Below are positions 30,787-36,272 of a stretch of DNA of 36,272 nucleotides, piece by piece. The number at the start of each line of letters is the position of its first letter. Position 1 is the stretch's first letter. Origin of the DNA: Chromatiales bacterium (GTDB lineage Bacteria; Pseudomonadota; Gammaproteobacteria; Chromatiales; Chromatiaceae); the NCBI GenBank assembly GCA_022360595.1, contig JAKSCN010000617.1, positions 1-36,272 of the forward strand. The letters run 5' to 3'. The notes under the pieces were generated by a model, which searched no databases, had not been told where the DNA came from, and saw only the letters and a list, made by a program, of their open reading frames with translations. The position numbers were made by a program, and so were the translations under genes.

Positions 30787-31686
30787 ATGCACGATCAACA
30801 AAAGGCGCTCTCTTATGCGATCACCACAGTGCTGCTCTGGTCTACGGTGGCGACTGCCTTTAAGCTCTCCCTGGGCTATCTGTCGCCCCTCCAGTTGCTG
30901 TTTTACGCCTGCCTGACCTCCAGTTTGACGCTCTTTGTTTTAATCATGTTCACCGGGCGCTTCGCAATTCTAACAACCCTCAAGCGGCACGATCTGAAAC
31001 GGGGCGTATTGCTGGGTCTGCTCAACCCGCTACTCTACTATCTGGTGCTGTTCAAAGCCTATGACCTGCTACCAGCCCAGGAGGCTCAACCGATTAACTA
31101 CACTTGGGCGATCACCTTGTCCCTACTCTCGGTGCCGTTACTGGGTCACCGCCTATCCCGCATAGAGTTGCTCTCTATTCTGGTCTGCTACACGGGTGTC
31201 GTGGTAATTGTCACGCACGGTGAGCCGTTTACCCTCTCATTCAGCAGTCTACCAGGGGTAGCACTGGCTCTGATCAGCACATTGATCTGGTCTTTCTATT
31301 GGATCTACAACACCCGGATCAAGCTGGACCCCGTCGTGTCACTGTTTCTAAACTTCATCACCGCCCTCCCCTTGCTGGGCTTGCTGATGTGGGTTACTGG
31401 CGGCTTCCATTCAATCACGGTTGAGGGCATTGCCGGCGCAGTCTATGTGGGTATTGTCGAGATGGGCGTGGCTTTTGTGCTTTGGCTGCAGGCAATGCGG
31501 CTCACCACCAGCACGGTCAGAATCGCCACGCTGATCTACTTCGCACCATTTCTCTCCTTGGTGCTGATCCATTTTCTGGTTGGTGAGGAGATTCTTTGGA
31601 GTAGCATTGCCGGATTGATATTGATTGTGGCAGGTAATCTGATACAGCGAGGCGGGAAGCCGAAAACGGCTTCCAATATGCCCTAG
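30787..31686 (+). CDS. EamA/DMT-family membrane permease
   Basis: 299 residues from ATG 30787 (MHDQQKALSYAITTVLLWST). The frame is open 35 codons upstream, but that stretch is polar, includes promoter-region sequence of rpsF, and does not resemble the family. Ten hydrophobic segments are arranged as two EamA halves: the first starts ALSYAITTVLLWSTVATAFKLSL, the second SFSSLPGVALALISTLIWSFYWIYNT. Such inner-membrane proteins export amino acids, nucleobases or other small metabolites; the substrate cannot be told. It is inserted between rpsF and rlmB, which are neighbours in Pseudomonas, and lies on the opposite strand. The start has no good ribosome binding site. The TAG stop begins copy 4 of the gene-end motif. 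Confidence 0.9.
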   Translation: MHDQQKALSYAITTVLLWSTVATAFKLSLGYLSPLQLLFYACLTSSLTLFVLIMFTGRFAILTTLKRHDLKRGVLLGLLNPLLYYLVLFKAYDLLPAQEAQPINYTWAITLSLLSVPLLGHRLSRIELLSILVCYTGVVVIVTHGEPFTLSFSSLPGVALALISTLIWSFYWIYNTRIKLDPVVSLFLNFITALPLLGLLMWVTGGFHSITVEGIAGAVYVGIVEMGVAFVLWLQAMRLTTSTVRIATLIYFAPFLSLVLIHFLVGEEILWSSIAGLILIVAGNLIQRGGKPKTASNMP

Positions 31687-31697
31687 AGCCTGTTAAC
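31684..31697 (+). repeat. Gene-end motif copy 4 (TAGAGCCTGTTAAC)
   Basis: Begins at the stop codon of the EamA gene, in the 16-nt gap to the convergent rlmB. It differs from the palindrome half-site at 25447 only at position 4 (A in place of G). Confidence 0.5.
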
Positions 31698-31702
31698 ACT
31701 AA

Positions 31703-32455
31703 TTACTGTTTAATGCGGCGCTGTCTCACCGCTTCAAACAGACAGATACCCGCCGCCACAGAGACATTCAGGCTCTCCACCGAACCGGCCATGGGCAGTT
31801 TTACCAGTTGATCACAATTCTCACGAGTCAGACGGCGCAGACCACTCTCTTCCCCGCCCATGACAATCGCCAAGGCGCCGGTCAAATTACCACTATAGAC
31901 CAGATCTTCAGCCTCACCAGCCGTGCCGATCACCCAGATACCGATCTCATCACGCAGCCACTTGAGGGTACGCGACAGATTAGTCACCTGGATAAAGGGT
32001 ATAGTCTCAGCCGCGCCGCTGGCCACCTTGCATGCGGTTGGCGTCAATCCCGCTGAGCGGTCTTTCGGCGCAATAACCGCATGCACACCCGCAGCATCCG
32101 CACTGCGCAGACAGGCTCCCAGGTTGTGGGGATCTTGCACACTATCCAGTATCAACAGAAAAGGGGGCTCTTGCAGCTCTGAAATCAGAGTCTTCAACGA
32201 TCGCTCATCCTGAGCCGCCGGTGCAGTAACTTTAGCCACAACGCCTTGATGATTGGCGCCAGGCACCAACTTATCCAACTCATCGCGCGACACGTGGTTG
32301 AGTGGTACACGCAACTCTTTGGCCAGGGAGATGATCTCTTTAATGCGGCGATCTTTGCGCCTGGCCTCAACCCAGACACCGCTCACCGATCCACTACCGT
32401 GTTTCAAAGCAGTGCGCACACTATGCACGCCCGCTATCAGATGCTGGGCACTCAT
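31703..32455 (-). CDS. rlmB: 23S rRNA (guanosine-2'-O-)-methyltransferase RlmB
   Basis: 250 residues, the normal RlmB length. An N-terminal SpoU substrate-binding domain (~5-78; IAGVHSVRTALKHGSGSVSGVWVEARRKDRRIKEI) is followed by the SPOUT knot domain. Motif I is DPHNLGACLRSADAAG (109-123), motif II is IVMGGEESGLRRL, and motif III is LPMAGSVESLNVSVAAGICLFEA. RlmB methylates the 2'-O of a conserved guanosine in the peptidyl-transferase region of 23S rRNA. The start overlaps the rnr stop by 4 nt (ATGA), the same pairing found in Pseudomonas and Enterobacteria. It ends convergently against the EamA gene. Confidence 0.97.
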   Translation of the reverse strand: MSAQHLIAGVHSVRTALKHGSGSVSGVWVEARRKDRRIKEIISLAKELRVPLNHVSRDELDKLVPGANHQGVVAKVTAPAAQDERSLKTLISELQEPPFLLILDSVQDPHNLGACLRSADAAGVHAVIAPKDRSAGLTPTACKVASGAAETIPFIQVTNLSRTLKWLRDEIGIWVIGTAGEAEDLVYSGNLTGALAIVMGGEESGLRRLTRENCDQLVKLPMAGSVESLNVSVAAGICLFEAVRQRRIKQ

Positions 32456-34887
32456 ACTTTTTTACTCTTACTGCGCTTGCCCTTTTTCGTCTCTTTACGG
32501 GCGTTTTTGCTCTTATCCCTCTTTTTGGCCTGCTTCTTATCAGATGCCTTTTTGCGTTTTTTCTTAGGTTGCTCGGCCCGCTGCTCAACTTTCTTAGAGT
32601 TGGGCTTATTTGAGTTGGGGTTGGCGGCCTTGGCAACAGCTTTGGCTTTACGCTTTCGGGCTCGCCGTTTAGCAGCCGGCCCGGCTCCTTTACTATCCCT
32701 TTTCTCCACCAGTACGAAATCGAGTTTGCGCTCGTCCAGATTGACAGCAGCGACGGTAATACGTACGCGATCGCCAAGACGATAAACCTCGCCCGAGCGT
32801 TCGCCAGTCAGACGATGGCCGACGGGATCAAAGTGGTAGTAGTCCTTATCCAGCGAGGTGATGTGGACCAGACCATCCACATAAATCTCATCCAGCTCCA
32901 CAAAGATGCCAAACGAGGTGACACTGGTAATCGTACCGTCGAACGACTCGCCTATTTTATCCATCATGTATTCGCACTTCAGCCAAGAGACCACATCCCG
33001 GGTCGCCTCATCGGCCCGACGCTCGGTGGCGGAGCAGTGCTCGCCCAACGTCTCCAGCTCAGTCGCACCATACTCGAAGTCGTGTTTGTCTCCACCAGCA
33101 AGTAGATGTTTGATGGCGCGATGCACAACCAGATCAGGATAGCGACGGATGGGGGATGTGAAGTGAGTATAGGCAGGAAACGAGAGACCAAAGTGCCCTA
33201 TGTTGTCCGAACTGTAGACGGCCTGAGACATAGAGCGCAGCAGCACTGTCTGAATCAAGTGGGCATCGGGCCGGTCTTTCACTGAATTCAGTAGATCAGC
33301 ATAGTCCTTGGCATCGGGAGTATCGCCTCCCGCAAGAAACAGCCCCAGCTCCGCCAGAAACGCCCGCAGATCCTCCAGCCTATCGGCAGTTGGTCCTTCA
33401 TGAATGCGAAACAGCGCCGGCAGTTTTTTCCGTAATAGAAAACGCGCTGCTGCTACATTGGCAGCGAGCATACACTCTTCGATCAACCTATGGGCATCAT
33501 TGCGCACCAGCGGCACGATGGTATCGACCTTCTGCTGATCATTGAAAATGATGCGTGTCTCTGTGGTATCAAAATCGATGGCGCCGCGCACACTGCGCGA
33601 GCGATGCAGCACCTGATAGAGCGCATAAAGCTCATGCAAATGCGGTAACAGCTCAGCATATCGTTCGCACAACTTAGGATCGCCATCCAGCAGCATGGCG
33701 GCAACCTTGTCATAAGTCAGGCGCGCGTGAGACCGCATCACCCCTTCAAAAAAGCGGGAACGAGTGATTTTACCCGCGTGATCGATATGCATCTCGCAAA
33801 CCATGCAGAGACGATCGACATCGGGGTTGAGCGAACAGAGTCCGTTGGAGAGCACTTCGGGCAGCATGGGAATCACCCGATCCGGGAAATAGACAGAGTT
33901 CCCTCTGGCTCGGGCCTCCCGGTCAAGGGCGCTACCCGGCATCACATAGGCGGAGACATCAGCAATACAAACCAGCAGCTTCCAGCCTTTGGGTTTCTTC
34001 TCACAATAGACTGCATCATCAAAATCCCGGGCATCGGCGCCATCAATGGTAACCAGCGGCAGGCGACGCAGATCCACACGCCCTTGCGTCGCTTCTGCTG
34101 GTACTTCATCGCCAAACGCCAACACCTCATCGGCAACAGCTTCTGGCCACTCAACCGGTAACTCATGGGTTCTTATAGCGATATCAATCTCCATACCTGG
34201 GGCCATATGATCTCCCAGCACCTCAACAACCCGTCCAATCGGCGGCGAGCGCTTATTGGGCTGTTCAACAATCTCGGCAATCACCATCTGACCGTGGCCA
34301 GCGCCACCTTGGTCGTCGACGGGTATCACCAGATCCTGGTGGATGCGCTTATTATCGGGCACCACAAAGCCAACATTGCTTTCCAGGTAGATACGTCCCA
34401 CTACTTGGTGATTACCCCGCTCCAACACTTCGACAACAGCACCCTCTTTGCGCCCCCGGCGATCAACACCGACAATTCGCACCACCGCTTTATCACCATG
34501 CAGCAGAGGCCGCATGTTGCGGGGTGATAGAAACAGATCCTCGCCACCATCATCCGGCTTGAGGAAACCAAAACCGTCCGGATGGCCTATCACGCGCCCG
34601 GTAATCAAATCTTTGTGGTTTACCACACAGATACCGCCCCGGCGGTTGCGTACTACTTGACCATCACGCTCCATAGCATTGACACGACGGGACAACGCTT
34701 CGAGATCCTGCTCCTTATAGAGCCTCAACAGCTCAGCAAGCTCGACAAAACCGATCGGCGCACCGTACTCGGTCAACTGTTCGATAATGAACTCACGACT
34801 TGGAATGGGGTTGTCATACTTCTTTGCTTCCCCAGCCCGGTGCGGGTCAATTTGGCCTCTTTTGTTACTGTTGGATTCTCTTGCCAA
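32452..34887 (-). CDS. rnr: Ribonuclease R
   Basis: 811 residues from TTG 34887 (AGGA 8 nt upstream). The frame is open back to 35097, but that part is antisense to the tRNA-Leu gene and its promoter, so it is not coding. Domains in order are a helical winged region (REFIIEQLTEYGAPIGF...), cold-shock domains, the RNB nuclease core with GADARDFDDA (283-291, the Asp cluster that binds Mg2+), an S1 domain (IGESFDGTITSVTSFGIFVELDEIYVDGLVHI) and a long Lys/Arg-rich tail of ~100 residues (KKRKKASDKKQAKK...). RNase R is a 3'-5' exonuclease that degrades structured RNA. The tail helps bind RNA and ribosomes. It overlaps rlmB by 4 nt and is divergent from tRNA-Leu. Confidence 0.96.
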   Translation of the reverse strand: MARESNSNKRGQIDPHRAGEAKKYDNPIPSREFIIEQLTEYGAPIGFVELAELLRLYKEQDLEALSRRVNAMERDGQVVRNRRGGICVVNHKDLITGRVIGHPDGFGFLKPDDGGEDLFLSPRNMRPLLHGDKAVVRIVGVDRRGRKEGAVVEVLERGNHQVVGRIYLESNVGFVVPDNKRIHQDLVIPVDDQGGAGHGQMVIAEIVEQPNKRSPPIGRVVEVLGDHMAPGMEIDIAIRTHELPVEWPEAVADEVLAFGDEVPAEATQGRVDLRRLPLVTIDGADARDFDDAVYCEKKPKGWKLLVCIADVSAYVMPGSALDREARARGNSVYFPDRVIPMLPEVLSNGLCSLNPDVDRLCMVCEMHIDHAGKITRSRFFEGVMRSHARLTYDKVAAMLLDGDPKLCERYAELLPHLHELYALYQVLHRSRSVRGAIDFDTTETRIIFNDQQKVDTIVPLVRNDAHRLIEECMLAANVAAARFLLRKKLPALFRIHEGPTADRLEDLRAFLAELGLFLAGGDTPDAKDYADLLNSVKDRPDAHLIQTVLLRSMSQAVYSSDNIGHFGLSFPAYTHFTSPIRRYPDLVVHRAIKHLLAGGDKHDFEYGATELETLGEHCSATERRADEATRDVVSWLKCEYMMDKIGESFDGTITSVTSFGIFVELDEIYVDGLVHITSLDKDYYHFDPVGHRLTGERSGEVYRLGDRVRITVAAVNLDERKLDFVLVEKRDSKGAGPAAKRRARKRKAKAVAKAANPNSNKPNSKKVEQRAEQPKKKRKKASDKKQAKKRDKSKNARKETKKGKRSKSKKV

Positions 34888-34929
34888 TGCTCTTTTCCTG
34901 ATAACTTTAAATTTCTTTGCATTGTAGCG

Positions 34930-34958
34930 TTGACAACCCCCTGCTGTCGCTGTAAAGT
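34930..34958 (+). promoter_or_regulatory. Promoter of the tRNA-Leu gene
   Basis: Perfect TTGACA (34930-34935), a 17-nt spacer and TAAAGT (34953-34958, 4 of 6 to the consensus), followed by a GC-rich discriminator (CGCGTCC), which is usual for stable-RNA promoters under stringent control. Transcription would begin near 34965, 41 nt before the tRNA. Confidence 0.75.
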
Positions 34959-35005
34959 TCGCGTCCTCGGATGATTTGACGCCGATTGGCGGCAAAAGAT
35001 TCCAG

Positions 35006-35093
35006 GCCGAGGTGGTGAAATTGGTAGACACGCTAGCTTCAGGTGCTAGTGGGCGTTTAGCCCGTGGAGGTTCAAGTCCTCTCCTCGGCACCA
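35006..35093 (+). tRNA. tRNA-Leu (anticodon CAG), CCA encoded
   Basis: The 7-bp acceptor stem is GCCGAGG (35006-35012) with CCTCGGC (35083-35089), discriminator A at 35090, and CCA at 35091-35093. The anticodon stem is CTAGC/GCTAG (35033-35037, 35045-35049) with the loop TTCAGGT; CAG (35040-35042) reads CUG. A long variable arm (GGGC-GTTTA-GCCC) and a T arm with TTCAAGT confirm a class II leucine tRNA. The single gene has its own promoter and terminator and is divergent from rnr. Confidence 0.97.
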
Positions 35094-35101
35094 ACAAATA
35101 A

Positions 35102-35136
35102 AAGCCCTTAAGCTTTAATAGGTTAAGGGCTTTTTT
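35102..35136 (+). terminator. Rho-independent terminator after tRNA-Leu
   Basis: The exact 10-bp stem AAGCCCTTAA (35102-35111) and TTAAGGGCTT (35123-35132) surrounds an 11-nt loop and ends in TTTTTT (35131-35136). It begins 9 nt past the tRNA CCA end. Confidence 0.92.
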
Positions 35137-35345
35137 CTTGTCATCTTATATTTGACCTCTTGCCGCCAACAGGTCAGATTCAGCCAATCCGCAGCGGATA
35201 TCTATGAACTTTCTATCCCTTAAATTCATCAGATATCTTCCAACCAGATCTAATCTACTATCTCTTATTTCGGTATTAGATAAATCTGAATACTCACTGC
35301 TATCAAGATAAGCTTATAGCGGTTTCGTCTAACCTAGCACGCAGT

Positions 35346-35831
35346 CTACTTTTCCCGTTTAAGTGCTGTTATTTCATCTCGGACAAATTTAAGTTTGTCT
35401 CTTTCCACCTGAATTTTATCAGCGTAGGTCATCGATACTGCCTGCATCTCTTCCGAGATACTTTGCTCCCATGTGGCGCCGGCAAAGTTATTTTCGGCTC
35501 TCCTTTTCTTTCTTTCGAGCTTTTTCAGTTCGGCATCACGTTCGCGATCCAAGCGACTAATCTTCCGCTGCAGCGCACTCTCTTTTTTCTCTAGTCGTGT
35601 AATTTGATTTTTCCGCCCCACCTCATCAAGTGCGGCATTAATCTTTTCTGTTCTTTGGGTAGCGGCTTCCTTATAGGGAGCAGGCTGTTTTTTTATAGTT
35701 ATCTCTTGGGCATCGGGAGCACATGGACTCTGACTAAAAGTAGTTTTTCCATCTACTACACACTTATAAATTCCAGCATTGACGGAGAGAGGGAACAATA
35801 GAACAAGGGAGGTGAGTAGTCCGTATTTCAT
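35346..35831 (-). CDS. Exported DUF4124-domain coiled-coil protein
   Basis: 161 residues from ATG 35831, which has GGAG about 6 nt upstream; the frame is open five codons further. A signal peptide (MKYGLLTSLVLLFPLSVNA, cleavage before GIYKC) is followed by the DUF4124 module (GIYKCVVDGKTTFSQSPCAPDAQEITI), a short beta unit with two cysteines that is common in periplasmic proteins of gammaproteobacteria. Residues ~60-160 are a charged coiled coil (ITRLEKKESALQRKISRLDRERDAELKKLERKKRRAENN...). Function is unknown. The gene stands alone; 209 nt of unremarkable sequence separate it from the tRNA terminator. Confidence 0.85.
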   Translation of the reverse strand: MKYGLLTSLVLLFPLSVNAGIYKCVVDGKTTFSQSPCAPDAQEITIKKQPAPYKEAATQRTEKINAALDEVGRKNQITRLEKKESALQRKISRLDRERDAELKKLERKKRRAENNFAGATWEQSISEEMQAVSMTYADKIQVERDKLKFVRDEITALKREK

Positions 35832-36216
35832 AGAGTCTCCATGCAATGAGTTGTGCTATTGCTGGCCATTTTATCAGCCGCTGAATCGAAGAGGAATAAG
35901 AAAGGGGGTTATTTAGCACATCATCATGACCAGCTACGCCACACTCCGTATTGTGCAATCTCATCTGCCAACCCATCAGAACTAGACTCAAACACTTCAT
36001 AAGACTTAGCACTTGAAAATTCCAAGTGGACAATTTTTGCTGGTTAAGTAATAGGCTGCACTTGAATGGGGGGATGGAAGGCGCCCCCTATCTCTGGCTT
36101 GCTCAACGAATTATCAAACACCGAAAACTCACTTATAGAAAATTATGTCTAAGCTTCCTGATATCTGGCGGTACCTTTCAACTACCGTCGAGGCAGTAGC
36201 CTAAAGGGGTCATGAC
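35832..36216. other. Gene-free stretch before the right-edge gene
   Basis: About 385 bp with no reliable gene. The part next to DUF4124 must hold that gene's promoter. Near the right-hand gene, two small hairpins are possible: GGCGGTA-N9-TACCGTC (36167-36189, one G-U pair) and AGGC-AGTA-GCCT (36191-36202), directly before AAGGGG, the ribosome binding site of that gene. A run of six G and five C (36068-36088) could form another hairpin. None matches a riboswitch I know. Confidence 0.5.
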
Positions 36217-36272
36217 ATGAACGAACAAGCGGATACTCCAGCTACCACAGGGTTGCCCTGGCATGCCATGGG
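36217..36272 (+). CDS. Start of an unidentified gene (cut by window edge)
   Basis: Only the first 18 codons are visible: MNEQADTPATTGLPWHAM. AAGGGG ends 7 nt before the ATG at 36217, so the start is well supported, and the frame is open to the window edge. The Thr/Ala/Pro-rich opening gives no family. The leader contains two small hairpins just before the ribosome binding site (36167-36202). Nothing about function can be said. Confidence 0.6.
   Translation, partial: MNEQADTPATTGLPWHAM

Noticed and set aside
34888..35097. A 70-codon N-terminal extension of RNase R
   Set aside because: It is the reverse complement of a complete tRNA-Leu gene and its promoter; the family start and a ribosome binding site fit TTG 34887.
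35924..36025. A 33-codon minus-strand frame with a TTG start that reads like protein (YEVFESSSDGLADEIAQYGVWRSWS)
   Set aside because: No ribosome binding site, no family, no neighbour link; too short to support without comparison with other genomes.
1..36272. Insertion sequences, prophage, CRISPR arrays, toxin-antitoxin pairs
   Set aside because: I found no transposase, integrase, repeat-spacer pattern or recognisable toxin-antitoxin pair on either strand.

Overview
This window looks like a chromosomal segment of a motile gammaproteobacterium. The evidence is a Pseudomonas-type flagellar block in the order fleQ-fleS-fleR-fliE-fliF-fliG-fliH-fliI-fliJ, with two sigma-54-type promoters, and an rpsF-rpsR-DUF2232-rplI-dnaB-radA block without priB, which is also the Pseudomonas arrangement. 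The genus cannot be fixed from sequence alone. A Chromatiales-like sulfur-oxidiser or symbiont relative is only a guess. I see no insertion sequence, prophage, CRISPR array or rRNA operon.

Layout. 1-4186 (minus): a secreted FG-GAP/VCBS repeat protein cut by the left edge, a divergent lpxA-like acyltransferase just upstream of it, and rdgC. 4343-6918: a complete AmmeMemoRadiSam set, with the radical SAM gene amrS divergent from the overlapping pair amrB-amrA. 6986-7906 (minus): a GYF-like, membrane-anchored pentapeptide-repeat protein, divergent from a fliK-like gene (8000-9562) that overlaps a small flhB C-terminal-domain gene. 10040-12004: an AT-rich DEDDh exonuclease, sixA (minus) and a Mut7-C/ubiquitin-like protein. 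12023-21893 (minus): the flagellar basal-body, export and regulatory block, transcribed from fleQ toward fliJ. 22244-25449: a PilZ-like protein (minus), a CorC/HlyC family membrane protein, a tandem FHA-like protein and a second PilZ protein. 25475-30528 (minus): radA, dnaB, then a strong terminator, rplI, DUF2232, rpsR and rpsF, headed by an S6:S18-type leader. 30787-35093: an EamA-type permease, rlmB and rnr (overlapping, minus) and a tRNA-Leu(CAG) gene with its own promoter and terminator. 35346-36272: a DUF4124 protein (minus) and the first 18 codons of an unidentified plus-strand gene.

How it fits together. FleQ is expected to switch on fleSR through the sigma-54 site at 20344-20358. FleR is then expected to act on the sigma-54 site at 17688-17702 in front of fliE, which drives the MS ring, C ring and export ATPase genes. 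The fliK-like and flhB-fragment genes belong to hook-length and export-specificity control. FleQ keeps the known c-di-GMP contacts except one, and two PilZ proteins lie just beyond it, so the 20.4-25.5 kb region looks like a c-di-GMP-linked motility neighbourhood. The ribosomal, replication, repair and RNA-processing genes are ordinary core genes.

Most worth a second look: the lpxA paralogue lacking a family histidine next to the FG-GAP protein; the amrS/amrB intergenic operator-like repeat; the perfect inverted repeat between the pentapeptide gene and fliK; and a short CCTGTTAAC-type motif that recurs at gene ends.
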